64,000 bases of DNA from Tetrahymena thermophila SB210 (GCF_000189635.1 NW_002476350.1:249255-313254); one strand, 5' to 3'; numbered from the stretch's first letter, positions 25,942 to 39,768 are shown. A program made the numbers and translations. Notes: generated by a model not told the origin, from the letters alone.

Positions 25942-28900
25942 TCATAATTTAATGTTGAGGTTTTGTAATCTTTAGATTTTGCCATCTAAAGAATCTAAAT
26001 CAAATAGAAATTTAGATTATTCTTAATAATTATCAACTGACCTTATTTCAGATAACACTTCTTTGGAGATATGAATTATCTGCTTATTTTCTTTTTCCTA
26101 AATTTATAAATTTGTTTCGATTTTATGATCATCTTGGTTAGACAATACATTATATAGAATAATTTCTTCATCTTATTAGCTCTATTTAAAAAATGCATTT
26201 TATTTGCTTTGGCCATTTACTCCTTGGAGTCCTTTTTCACCTTGGAGTTAAAAGATTTCTTTAGACACAGGACTACTAACTATTACTTAATTTGATTCTT
26301 TTACATGGTTCAAATTATCATTTGTTTAGGAAGCACTAATTAAGTTGTTAGAGTTAATAGGTAAACTTAAGTTTTCAATTTTTATAGTATTTTAGAGAGT
26401 CTAATTGAATGAACTTCTTAGGATTAGTTTATCTGTTTTCATACTTTTTAAAGTTTTTCTCATACGAGTATACTAAGTTTTTAAGCTCTTATTATATAAC
26501 TAAATATCTTATATTTCTTACTTTTTAATATCATTATTTTACCATCTGTTAAATGTTTGCTACTTTATAAATTATTTATTTTAGCTTTCCTAACTACCTT
26601 CTACGTTATTATTTTAATTAGACTTAATTTATGGTAAACTACTTTTCTTGCAGTCAGATGAATTAATTGGTTAAATATGAGATTAAGTTTACTCAAGCTT
26701 CCATATTTTTAAATCTTTTTCCCATCTAAGCTTTCCTAGAAAAGTTTCATTTATCTATTAGTTAATTTATGTTTATGTTAAGTTTTTTTCGAAATAAATT
26801 TTACTTTATAATCATAAGAGTAATTTCCTAAAAATGTGAGTAGAGGAGGATGTTAGTCTATCTAATTAAGATAATTTTACAAAATGTCTTTTTTCTCTAT
26901 TAGCCTTTATTTCAAGTAAGTATCAGGTTAGTTGTAATAAAATGAATATTCTATTAATTAAATCTCTGTTTAAATTTATCCTTTTTCCATAACTAATTAA
27001 TAGTTAAGTAAATATTAAATATTAATCGTTTAAAAAATATTTAAAATAAATAATAACTTACATTCATAAAATTTATTTGATTTAATTATACTTTTTTTTT
27101 CAGATTCTGAATTACGTTTTTTGCAAAATACTTTATAAATTTGTAAAGGTTTTAGGGTTATCCTTAAAATATATATTATAATTATAGCTATACATCCAAT
27201 AGAGATAGGAGCTAAAAATGGGTTTTACCAATTAATAACTTTACTCAATGCACCACCTTTAGTTATTATTAAATATTTACTGCAGAAATCAAAAAATATT
27301 TAGACATTGAATAAAGTATTAATGGATGTCTAGTAATGAAGCAAAAAGCTTAAATATAAGAGGTTTTTAAAGTGCTAAGCCATTTAGTTATCTAGAGGTT
27401 TTGATTTTCTGCAAAATTTGAAGACTAAATTATTTTATTTGTAATTTTATTTAATAAATTTTTAAAAATAATTTATTTTTACCTAAAAATTTATCAGAAT
27501 AGAATGAAAATATAAAGTAAAACAGGGAAGCAAAATAAACTAAAGGCATTCCATTTCCTAGTGCCATCATAAAGAATAGAACTACTAAATGCTAAGCATA
27601 TCTGTATTAAATATTAAATTTAGGACCTTACCTCAACTTAAGCCATTCTTTATTATTTTTGCATTTAGTTTTATTTTGGTTCCAAGTACATCTTTAATCA
27701 AAAAAGTATAGAACTCTTTAAATTATAAAATATTTTTAAATTAAATATATTTTTCATTTGTATTTAATTAACTAACTAACTACCTTTTATAGTAATAGAA
27801 AAAAATTTTTCCTAATGGAAGACCAAATGCTTTAGTAAGCAAGCTGATCGAAAATATAATACCTACATTTCTATACCATTCCGGATTAAATGCATAGTAT
27901 AGACCTGAATCAAATGCTTTTTACATGAAATTATGATAGGTAGTATTAGAGTTGTTAGAGCTGAAATTCATATTTGTGAAGAACACAATAAGGGCCTATT
28001 AATTTAATTAAATTAAGAAAGCTATTTTAATGTTTATATTTTAGTTTTTACTGTGTTTATGAAAGAGACAAGAAAGATCTTATCTATAGTTGAGTTCATT
28101 TAGTTATTTAAAAACTTTTCCTTCTCAAATTTAGATAATTTAGTAAGTATTTTTTGTATAACATAGTTAACTATGAAGAGTACAACAACGATTCCAATAG
28201 GAAGAAAAATTTTTGATAAATAGTTTTTATACCAATCATTGCAAATAGAGTACAAATTCGATTGTAAATGATATTAATAGTTTTTTAACCAACAAAAACA
28301 CTCTATTAAAACAAATCTGTCATAATCTGATGTATCTTAAGAAATATGTTCTATATCCTCTTTTGTTATTGTTTAATATTTTTTTGTGTTACAATTAACT
28401 GATGGATATTAAACTGTAAAATATGTAGGTAACGATTTTAGAATCCCGACAACAACAAAAGCTTTTTTATTTTTAAAAAGAAAATATTTCTATAAAAAAA
28501 TTTTTTTTGGTTTAATAAAAAGAATTATTTACATCCCACTAAAATAATTGCAGACACAACAAATGAAAAAAATTTTCTGAACAATCTATTTGTAAAAGAG
28601 TAATATAAATTTTTCCAATTAATGCTATCAGGAGTAACAGTTTTTTCAATTATAAGTACTTTTTGGTAAAAGTGAATTTTATGCTTATTAAAATTTTAAT
28701 TTTTACTAAATAAATTTCGGATAGCATAATAAATTTTATAAAAATAAACAGTAATAATTTAGCGAGCCAAAAGCCTAAAAGCTCTCTGCTTCTAATCCAT
28801 TGTTTCAAAAGTTACCCAAGCAAAATCAATACCGTTTTTTTATTAAGACATATTAAAGTCTTTCATTTTCAATTCCTAAATATCAGCCTTTAGTTTAATT

Positions 28901-31072
28901 ATTTTTTGTAAATCTATATTTGCCATTGATTTTAATTTAAGATCTTCTATCAATTCATAAATAGCTCTCAAATGATTAATTGTTATATTTTATTCAAACT
29001 TCAATTTACAATTTTCTTTGTCATATTTTTTCACAAACTTAAATATATGCTTTTCAATATGCTTTGATAGTTTGCAAATTTTCTTTTAATATTTTATCTG
29101 AGTGAAATTCAAACCCAATTTAATGTCAATTATTTTAATTTAATCCTAATTTTTTTACTTGCTCTTATAATCAAGATACTTGTTCATTAAAAAATAAAAA
29201 TATATTATTTAAACAATAAAATTTATTTGAAAATTTTTAATATAATAGGAATTAAATATTTTAAAAATTGAATTTGAACATAATTATTTAAAAATATTTA
29301 GATAAAAAATTATTTATTTTTTGTTTACATTTTAAAGATGTTCCCATAGCTTTGACACTAGCTAATCTTATTATATATTAGGTAAATTTTTTATTAAAAT
29401 AGTAAAATTCTCAGCCATGCAGTTATTTATTGTAATTTAATCAGAGATCTTTTTGTTGCTTTTATTCATACTAATTTAGTTTATTTAAAATTATGAAGGA
29501 AATTTAAAAAATCAATTTACGAATAAACAGCTATTAAAAATATAAAAAATATAACAGTGTCAACCATGACTATGAATATTGATAAAGTAAATTTAGAAAT
29601 CTAAAGAGATCCAATATTCATATAAGAATTTTTGCATGGTAAAGAAATAAAAATCTAATAAGTTTTTAGCATTTTTGTGCATTCATCTGTTTATAAAAAT
29701 GCCGTTTGAACCAACTCATTATAATCAATATAGCACGAAGATTAGTTTTAGCATTTTTCACTTAAATATTTATAAGGATCATAATTACATTTAGGTATAG
29801 TACTTTCAAATTAAGTGAATTAGCAACCATAATAATTTGTAATGTTTGTTGGATACACTATTTTCAAAATAATAAATAAAGAAATAAAAATATTCCTTAA
29901 AAGAAAAATTACCTAATCCAAATTAATAAAAATTTGCGTCTAATGTTCCAGTTTAACAAATTAAATAATTGTCATTTGATTGAATTAAATCCTGATGATT
30001 TCCAATTAAACAAGCCCAAACATCTATTTTAAATAAAATATTTTTATTGAATATTAAATAATAAAATGGTAAAGAGATATATATTATACCATATCCCCAA
30101 GTTCCTACAAATGTATATGCAAGGTAACTACTGTAACTTTCAAGTTTAGTCATATTACTATTTATTGCAGCTTTTATATTATTTATTCTGTTTTAAATCT
30201 AAAATATCTAAATCTAATTTTACTTTGTATATAGAGATACATGACAGGTGTTGAGAGAATAAAAAATAAAAAAGAAAGGAGTATTAATCCTTTAAGTTAT
30301 TTAAAATAAATACTGACAGCAATTCCTTGCTAATCAAGATCTGATTTCTTTTTAGATATAATAAAGCAACAACTAAATCCAACATATGTTGAACAAAGTG
30401 ATTGACAAGTTGTGTATGGAACAAGCTATTTATTTTCTAATTAATGACACATATGCATTAATTTGAGTTTTTCTTTACATTCTTCAACATTAACTGAGTT
30501 ATTTTTGCCTTATTCTTATAAATTAATCTAATAATAAAAGCAATTTGAATATTAGTGAATATATATATTAATAAATAATTTTAGAACTATTATTACTTCT
30601 ACTTTCTAAAAAACTTCCACTTTCGGCATCACTGCGTTTAAAACTAGTGTGTTCTTCTTTTAAAGATAAAGTTAATCTCTTAATCATAAAATAAGATTTA
30701 TAAGCTTTAAAATGATCTTGTAATAAATAGTAGAATTTACATTTATTATTTACTTTATTCTTAATTTTAATTATAAATTATAAATGAGCTATTATTTTAG
30801 TTGATATCTATTTGGATAGCTTAGTTATTATCATGATTGATATGAATATCCTAATTTTAAACAAAATTACAAGCTTTTTCTACTTTTTTGGATTCTTGAT
30901 CAATTGTTTTTGATTCATTGTGAATAGAAAAAATCATTTCTTGGCTATCTAAAGAAAAGTTATTTATTTGTAAAATTGAAAGATAGTGAAATTTACCTTC
31001 ATGCTTATCAAAAAATTAATCACCTAGGTTCTTTTTAACTTATTAGAAAAGTGTGTTGTCATTTTAAAACAT
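25942..31072 (-). CDS. CSC1/OSCA/TMEM63-like multi-pass membrane protein, paralog D
   Basis: Sister of C. It starts at the ATG at 31072 (MFQNDNTLFQQVKKNLGDQF). The acidic second exon (MIFSIHNESKTIDQESKKVE) and the exon ending NTLVLNAVMPKVEVFQKVE follow, with intron positions identical to C. The ectodomain motif is YSSYLAYTFVGTWGYG. The cytosolic domain carries the WVTFETMDQKQRAF-type motif. The C-terminal tail ends SLDGKIQRLQNLNIKL, stop TGA at 25944-25942. C and D differ mostly by substitutions in the acidic N-terminal exon, in part of the extracellular region and in introns, while the TM core is almost the same. No disabling TGA was found in the exons read. Confidence 0.75.
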
Positions 31073-32043
31073 AGAAATTTAACAATAAGAAGATTTAAAA
31101 AGAGATTATATTGTTAAAAATAAATTTCTACTTTGCAAATTTGGAAAACAATACAAATTATTAATTACTAAACAGTTAAATTATTTTTTATCTCAAAATT
31201 AACATTATACAAACTTTAATATTCAATTTTGATTAAAATTTATTGATAATCAGTAATTACTAATAGAATATATGACTCTTTCTATATAAAAAATAAAATG
31301 TTCTTTCTTAAGGTAATCTTCTTATTTATTTTGTTAGACAAGATATGAGAATAATGCTAGTAAAATGATAATTCTTCTAACTATTCTTCATTTAGCTTAT
31401 TAAATTATTTTTCATCTGATTTTTAGAAATCTTCCTAATTTTATGAGGTTAAAGTAAATTATATTTTATTGGTTCTTCTTTTTAGATTAATTATTTATAT
31501 TTATCAAAGAAACATTAACAGATATATTAAATAATAAGGATAAAAAATAATTTATTTCTTTAATATTATCCTTTTTAAAAAATAATTTTTATGTTAATAT
31601 CACCCTAATTCAATGGTAGATAAGGTATATATAATGGTGATTCTATTTAAATATGACAGAAGGATTATAATTTTATCTCAAAAATAAAAAAATAATAATT
31701 AATTAATTAATTAAATTGAAATAGAAGTAAATTATTGTTTCCATCTGATAATTAGTTTAAAATAAATTACTATTTACAAACATTGAATATTTTTTAAAAT
31801 AAACAAATATATTTTAATTAAAATAAGGAATATAATAATATTAATTAATTTTGTTTTATTCAAATTTACATTTTTCTTTATTCAAGCAATTTTAAGTTAT
31901 TTACATTTTTAAAAGTTTTATGGTGAATTTTCAGATATAGGATTATGATCAATTCGATCATAGTGGGGCTTCTAAGTATATAATTCGATATTTTACTAAA
32001 TTTATCTAACACACTTACTATAAATCACTTATTATCTTTTAAA
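31073..32043. other. Spacer between paralogs D and E
   Basis: AT-rich spacer, partly homologous to 23981-25099. One coding-like fragment (31311-31484, - strand) is listed separately; it is not obvious in the matching spacer upstream of C. The rest shows nothing recognisable. Confidence 0.5.
31311..31484 (-). pseudogene. Possible orphan exon or gene fragment
   Basis: On the - strand an open frame reads DFQKSDEKQFNKLNEEQLEE, with a charged composition unlike translated intergenic DNA. It has no start or clear splice context and lies upstream of gene D's own start. It could be a relic of a tail exon, an unrecognised 5' exon, or chance. I do not recognise it. Confidence 0.25.
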
Positions 32044-35000
32044 CTCATAATTTTATTAGGAAAGAATAAGGTTTCTGATGGAGAGTGATTTCATCAACAG
32101 AAGTAGAATCATTTTCTTATTAACTAAATTACATATTATTTTCTTTTCTTTTATGTTCTAAATCGTCATTTATTTCTAAATTTGAATTATCTTCTTGTAT
32201 GCCATCTTAATTAGGAGTTATGTTTAACTGGTTTTATTTAATATTATAAATAGATTGCTACTTTTTTCCTAAAATAGCTAAATCAAATATTGAGGGCTTG
32301 CTCTTAGAATTTAATTCCTATTCGCTTTAAACAACTGATTAATTTTATTTTTCATTATGATTGTAGATTGATTTTATGTATTTAGGTTAAAAAAAGTATA
32401 ACTCATTTGAGTCTCTATTTAGATTAATATTTTAGTTAGAATTTATATTTATATTTTGATTAGAATTTAAATTTATGTTTTTGTTTGAATTTATATTTTC
32501 GAAAATTTAGTTACTTTGACCAGCATTTTTAGCTACTGATCTGTTATTTAAAAAGAAAATTATGTCTTTTGTATTATTTTTATCTGCATATATTGATGTG
32601 GGTGGGGATTGCTTTTTTTGATCTTTTATATTTTATTTTAGTATTGAATGCTGTGATTTTAAATTTTTATTATAATCTTTTATTTCTTAGAAATATTTTT
32701 ATTACTTCTCTACAATTTTTGAAGATTCAAATAAAATTTATTTTTATTTCAAAGCTAAAATCTAGTTAGAAAGTATATGAGAACCTAATTTTTAATCGCT
32801 TGAATTCTCTCTTTGATTTGTTTAAGCATTCGATTACTTATTCAAAGCTTTTGATTATTCTAAACGCCATATTTTTAAATCTTGATACCATCTTAATTTA
32901 TCTTTGAATTTTTTACTCAACTATTTATTTTAAAAGTTTAAATAATAATAATAATAATATACTGTATGTATCAAAGTTTGTTAGTTTGTTAGTTTATTTG
33001 TTTATTTTTTTAATATTAAAATTAAAAACCTCTTAATCTAAAATTTAACTTTATAAAAGGGGATTTTAAAAGAGAGAATTTATAGTATTTAAATTTTCAA
33101 GATAAATTATTAAGTGAAAAGTAAGCTTTTGATTACTTTGTAATCGTAGGAATAAGATCCTAGAAATGTCATCTTTGGCTCTTAGTTATCTCTTTATGCT
33201 AATTGTAATTCTAACTATTCTAATCTTTAAATCATTTTCTAAACTAAATAAGTGTCTTTAGAGTTAACATAAATAGTGTAATCAGCAATATCTAATTCTG
33301 TTATGATTTATTCCTTAGATAAAACTGTTTATTTATTTATTTTTTAAATATTATTGTTAAATTTATCAATTTAGTTTTTCTAAATAAATTTTATACATTC
33401 ATAAAAAGAATTATTTTTGATTCTACTGTTTTTCTCAGAAGCAGGAGTTTTTTTTCTAGTAAAAGCAGTGATAATTGTAAAAGGATTAATACAAAAGCTA
33501 AGTATATAGGTTAATATGATGATAACTATGCCAAAGTATTAGGGTATAAGATATCTATTGTCTACAATATTATAAATAAAAGGCTCTTACTCAGATGTAG
33601 ATTTGTCTAAACTTTTTTTATCTTAAATGTCATAAAAAAGCAAAGGACTACCAAAAGTAAAGGAGCTTACAACCCAATGAAGAAAGAAGCTGAAATAAAG
33701 AATTTTTTGAAAAAGCTAAGACATTTATTCGTCTGAAGGTTTGGGGATTCTGCATACACTGAATACTATTTAAATAAATGAAAAATCATTTAAAAAATAA
33801 GAAGCAGGATAAATATAAATTTGATTGCTTACTCAAGTATCTGTCAGCCATTAGTGTAAATAAAAAATACAAAAAAGTTATAAAATACATAAGAGGTATG
33901 CCTGATCCAAAAACCATCATTAAGTATAAAACTTCTAAACTTTATGCATATCTGATTTCTAAATTGAATTTTGGACCTCTCCTTAATTTTATAAATTCCT
34001 AATTACTCTTGCATTTTGTAGCTCTTATATTGGCTGTATAGCCTTAATCTCTCCATATTTCAAACCTTTTATTAAATTTTAACTTTCTTTTACTTTATTT
34101 GATAATAAAATTAATACTTACTTTTTATATGCATAATAGAACAGTTTTTCTAAAGGAACAAAAAAGCATTTAGTAATTATTGTGATTGCATAAATAACTC
34201 CAACATTTCTGTACCACTCTGAATTTAAATCATAGTATTATCCATTAGCAAATACCTGTACCATAAACTATGACTAGTCTTAATCTACATTTTATTATGA
34301 TCTATTAATAAAATAAACCACTAAAACCTAATTATTTAAACAAATTTATTATATAGATATAAGTTATCAGTTAAAAGATTTACTGAATTGATGAATGAAA
34401 TAGTAAATAGTTTTAGGATAATAGAATTTTTCCTTTTATTTTAATAGACTTATTTCTCCAAATTCGTAAATGAAGTATATATTTTTTTAAATATCCAATT
34501 CACAAAAAAAACAACGAAAACAATACCAACAGGTATTGATAGCTTCTCAATGTAATTTATAAACCAATCTCTGCAAACAGACTTTAAATTTGTGTCTTGA
34601 TTGAATTGGTAATTGCTTTTCCAGCAAAAACACTGAATATAAGCCTTTTTTTGATAATCAGGTATGGTATCAGGTAAATTTTGAATATATTTAAGAGTAA
34701 GGTTAGAAAAAAAGGAAGAATAGCAGTTTGCTTAAGGATAATCATCAGTGAGCAATCTATCTAATGATCTTAATATTGCAATACCTATGAAGGCTATTTT
34801 TATAATATTATAAAATAAATGTATGTTTTACCGAATATTCAATAAACTATAAATTAATTACAAATAACAACTATAGCTATTGATGCTATTATTAAAAACA
34901 GCATTCTAAAGAAAATATTAATTTTAGAATAATAAAGATTTTGCCAAATTATGCTATCTGGAGAATAAGGTGTTTCAAGGACTAACACTTTTCTCATAAA

Positions 35001-37791
35001 GTGAAGCTATTTTATTTAATCATTATCACTTTTTTTTTCTTTTTGGAATCTCTCTTGAAACTTATAAATTATCGTATAATAGATATATTTTATTTTAGAT
35101 GTCTATAAAATATTCCATGCTTATTATTTTTGCTCCATAGTTTCAAATGTCACCCAAGCGTAATCAATTTTATTTTTTTTTTAATTAAACTCAAAATCTT
35201 TTGTTCTCAAGGAAAAAAGTTCCTGTTTTAAGTTTATTATTTTTTGTAAATCTAAATTAGCTTTTTCTTTCATGTCAATATCTTAAATGAGCTCATAGAT
35301 TGCTCTCAAATGATTTATTGTAACATTAATCAGGTCTTTAAGTTTTTAATTTTATTTACCATATTCCTATAGAAAGAACTGAATTAATCTTTCTAATTTT
35401 CCTTATATTTTTCCTTACTAAACTTAGCATTTAATTTATCTGTATCTGTAACCAAGCTTAATATCAATAATCTTTATGGGCTATTTATTATTTGTTTAGC
35501 AATACTAATCTAAATACTTTTATTTTGATTAATTCAATATTTAGTTATTCTATTTTTTAAAATTACATTTTATAGATGTTCCCATAATTTTGAGGCAAGA
35601 AATTTTTGTTCTATGTCAGGGAGATTCCTGATTAAAATGCTAAAATGCTCGGGCATACAATTATTCATCGTTATTTAATTTATTGTGAGCTAATCACTGT
35701 ATGTCAGTCTATATTTTAAATGTTAAAAACCTAATATAATTTTATAAATATAGAAATGATATTAAAAATCAAATGCAAATTACGAAAAAACAGCAATCAA
35801 GAATATAAAAAATATTATATTATCAGCAATAACACAATATATTGAAAGGTCTGATTTTTAAATCTTAAAAGAACCAAAATCTACACTAGAATTTGCACAC
35901 GGAAATGATAAATATATCTAATTTTGAAGAAAAAACTGTTTACACTTAGCATCCTATTTAAAGCTTTTCTGTATCATTTCACTAAAATCTATCTAACACT
36001 GAGTTTTATTATTACATAATTCAGTAAAATATTTTTCAGGGCTCGAAAGGCAATTCTCATCAATATTCTCAACTTAAGCAAATTCACATCCTAAAAAATT
36101 TTCAGAGTTACTTTAATCAACTGTATTTATTTTCATATAAAATCATATAAGTAAAGTTCTTTAAAATTAAAATTAAGTTAATTTTTCAAAAATCTAAATT
36201 AATTTTTTAATAATGAAAAACATCATTAATTAATTATTTTAAAATTCATAGTTTTTTAATATTAATATTTTTTAATTAGAAAAATATTAAGTGTGAAATA
36301 TTTTAACTAATTCCAAATCTCATAAAGGTTGTATCAAATACTCCTGTATCACATTGTAATTTTCCACTGTCAAACTTATTTAAGCTCTCAAAAGTACCCA
36401 TTTTACACTCCCATACATCTATTAATAATCAAATATTTGAAATATAAGCAAAATAATAAATTATATTTTTCAGTTCTATTTTTTTTACCATATTTACTCA
36501 ATATTTCCCCTTTTATTAACTTTAAAAAAAATATAACGATATGGCTATTTGAAGAAAAGCAATTTATGTCAAATTTTTTTCAGCACTATTATCTTATTAT
36601 TAGCATATATGATATATAATTTAATATTTAATAGTAACAAAAACTTTCTTATTAACATTTTTTTAGCATCAATATATCTCTATTTGTAAAGAAAAAACTA
36701 AATTTATAATTCCTAAAAAGGGATTTAGTTGATAATTTTTTATTATTATTTAGAGGCAAATATTTAGAAGAATACAGTTTTAAAATATGCATGAGTCAAA
36801 ATTTACCATATCCCCAAGCTCCTGCAAATGTGTAAGCCAGAAAACTGCTATAGTTATTGATGGTTGACATATCTCCTTTCGAAGCAGCTTATATTTTTTT
36901 AATTAAATTAATATTAACAATAATATTTCATTTTTATTTTTAACAAAACAAATACATACCCATAGAATAAAAAACAATTGTTGGAATAGATATGAGCATA
37001 AATAACAGAGTAAGCCATACTAATCCTTTCAGTTGTCTAAAATAAATATTGATAGCTATTCCAAGATTGTTTAAACTCGATTTCTCTTATGAAGAGTAAA
37101 AGCATCCACTACATCCAACTTTTGTGTTGCAATTAGATTTACAGAAGTTATAGTCAAGTTTTTAGTCTTCTTCAGTTTTATATTAAATGTGCATTTTTTT
37201 AAGCTTCAAAAAACATTCATCAATATTAACTTTCTAATTCTTATCTTATTCAGCTAAGTCTACCTATTCATTTAATATTTATTTAGATTTTATTTCCCAA
37301 TACTTAGTCTATTAATTTTACTTCTACTTACTCAAAAGCTGCTGTTTTTGGAATAGGTACACTTAATATGATAGTATTTACTCTCTAGCGGTCTTATTCA
37401 TCACTCTCACTTAAAATAAATCAAATATTATAAATTGATTTATAAAAAAACTATTCTCCAAATCTTAAATCATACATAATGCAATCATGTTTTATATTAT
37501 TTTCATTAGGATAAATACTCTGTTAAAGTTAAACCTCTATAGAGTTTTAGTAACTATGATCTAAAATTTATATAGTTCCATCACTGCATGGTTAAACGAA
37601 ATTATTTTATATATTTGGTTCTAAATTAGCAGAAATATCTATTAATTAATTAGTATCGCTTAATTACTATCATAACTAAACTATTTGAAATTTTTGCAAA
37701 TAATTTTACTCATTAGATCATTGGAGCTATATGACTCATCGCCCTTTCTTTTTTTTAGATATACAAATACTTCAGATGTATTTTAATTCAT
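32044..37791 (-). CDS. CSC1/OSCA/TMEM63-like multi-pass membrane protein, paralog E
   Basis: The most divergent paralog. It starts at the ATG at 37791 (MNQNTSEVFVYLKKRKGDES). After a phase-1 intron an acidic exon reads ISANLEPNIQNNFVQPCSDG, and a phase-2 intron joins an exon with NTIILSVPIPKTAAFEQVE, which aligns to the MPKVEVFQKVE exon of C and D. TM2 lies near 35815-35905 (SIYCVIADNIIFFIFLIAVF). Near 33100-33350 the exon ending FLGSYSYDYK leads, across an intron holding an (ATT)n run, into LSKKFKDKLRWYQDLKIWRL. A tail of about 310 residues follows, with asparagine-rich repeats (NQNINLNSNQ), ending LHQKPYSFLIKL, stop TGA at 32046-32044. It lacks the SLDGK-type terminal motif of A to D. Exons checked are intact. 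Confidence 0.72.
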
Positions 37792-38934
37792 AATTGCTTT
37801 TTAAAATGAATAAAATTTAACAATCTGAACAACCAAAATTCACTGAAGATATCAATTAAATTTTCTATTAGGTTAGTCTATATAAAAGTGTAATAAATTT
37901 ACTTTAACTATAAAAAAAAATCTAAGTATTAATTCAACGATATTCGCATGTAATTTATTTTAATAAAATATGATTTAATAAGCAAGTATTAATTAATTAA
38001 CAATGAAGGTTAATTCAATATAAAATTATATCATTTTTAAAATTTGATTTTTTTTTAATCAAACTAATTTCAAATTGTAATTAATTATAACATCTAAATA
38101 ACCTTTGAGCAAAAATTTAACTATTTTAATTTACTAATAAACTATCTTTTAAAATATTTTGTTAATTTATTCTTATGAATTTGTTTTATTGTTTTTACTT
38201 CACATTTCAATTTTTAAAGTAACTTTTTAAGAAATATTCTATTTTTAAAAATACTTTCTATTTATCATTTGCACGAATTAAAATAATTAATGATTTCTAT
38301 CAATTTTCTTAAATTTAAAATTAATCAATTTAAAATATTTTATCAAATAATAAATACCTTTTTTGTCTAATTTAATTAAAATTTACTTCAAATTTTATTT
38401 GTATAAATGTTATTTTTAATATTAATTATTTATTTTATTTTTTAATATTCTTAGCACATTTAAAATTATAATAAATAATGTAAAATAAATTGATCATTTA
38501 AAAGGATTGTTAAGAAAAATTAATTATTTTATTAAAATAATTTGCAATTATAATAATTTTGTATTTGATAGTTGGATATAGGCGAAAATTAATATTGGAT
38601 GGATTTGACCAAATAAATAAAATATGTTTTTGCCTAATAAAAATTTTGTTAACTATTCTCTAAAATATTTATGAATATCCAATGAATACTATGAATTAAA
38701 GTTACTTTATATTAATAACCAAAAATCACACTTTAAAAATAAAAAAGTGGCATTTATTTAATAAGGATTCCCTTTTTTTATTTCTATTAATAGAATAATA
38801 CAAGAATAATTTTAATCCATTTTTTATTTTTATTTTTTCATATTTTATTATTTAAACATAAATTGACTGGGCTTGTAAAAAATGTTTAGGATTTAAGTGA
38901 ATAATATAAATCATCTTTTTAACTATAAATATTT
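37792..38934. other. AT-rich intergenic DNA
   Basis: Contains the promoter region of the divergently arranged gene E and leads into the repeat array. Very AT-rich with homopolymer runs. No gene is seen. Confidence 0.55.
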
Positions 38935-39151
38935 TAAATAAATAAATAGTTTTAAATTATATAAGAAAAACATTCCCTCTACTAAATATAATATTGATAA
39001 ACAAAGACTTTATATTTCCCCTATAAATAAAAAAAAGACATTCATTATTAAAAGGATTAATTTTGTGTTAATATTATTAAAAATATTAACATTGTATAGT
39101 TTAATATATATATTGTTTATAGGCTATTGAGATTAGTACTTTGTAAAATTG

Positions 39152-39271
39152 AATTACTTATTTATTAAAATAATTCTTTAGAAAAAAATTTAAAACACCA
39201 ATAGAATTTAAAATAATGAATTACTAGATAATTAGCAAGATTTTCTTGTGAGCAAAAAAAATATGTTTTTG
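39152..39271 (+). pseudogene. Decoy 5' end 1 of the giant surface-protein gene
   Basis: Matches the region just before and after the true start at 40212. Its ATG at 39216 begins MNYQIISKIFL and then meets TGA, where the true gene has TGC (Cys). It then ends in the shared TATGTTTTTGT and returns to repeat sequence. It cannot make more than a short peptide. Confidence 0.75.
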
Positions 39272-39390
39272 TAAATAAATAGTTTTTAATTATTTAAGAA
39301 AAACATTCCCTCTACTAAATATAATATTGATAAGCAAAGACTTTATATTTCCCCTCTTTAAAAAAAAATAACATCTACAATAAATATAAT

Positions 39391-39768
39391 AAAAGACATT
39401 CATTATTCAAAGGATTAATTTTGTTTTAATATTATTTAAATTATTAATAAATTATAATTTGATGAATTTTTTGCTTTAGATAACGTTATTTTTTGAGGTT
39501 AGCACTTTGTAAAATTGAAAAAAGACATTCATTATTCTAAGGATAGATTTTGTATTAATATTATTTAAATTATTAAAATTATATATATATCTATTGTTTA
39601 GACAAGGCTATTTGTAGAGATTAGCACTTTGTAAAATTGAAAAAAGAAATTCATTATTCAAAAGATTGATTTTGTATTAGTATTTTTAAATTATTAATAT
39701 TGTATAATTTGATATTTATATATATTGTTTAGGTAAGGCTATATATAGATTAGCACATTGTTAATTTT
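39391..39768 (+). repeat. Three direct repeats of about 125 bases
   Basis: Units at 39391-39519, 39520-39641 and 39642-39768 each start with AAGACATTCATTATT (AAGAAATTCATTATT in the third) and contain TTTAAATTATTAA. Each passes through a TATT-rich stretch with a GTTTAGA/ATAACG block and closes with TTAGCACTTTGTAAAATTGA or a close variant. Units 1 and 2 differ mainly by small indels, which suggests slippage or unequal exchange. Confidence 0.78.

Larger units (their letters stand above)
25933..32771. repeat. Tandem duplication, unit 2 (gene D plus 3' end of gene E)
   Basis: Counterpart of 18834-25753. It contains gene D, its upstream spacer and the authentic 3' end of gene E. Because E continues past 32771 while the other copy stops, this unit is the likely template and unit 1 the derived copy. 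Confidence 0.78.

Noticed and set aside
33778-34002. Free-standing + strand small gene inside gene E
   Set aside because: It is the antisense of TM-coding exons of the channel-like paralog E and has no independent support.
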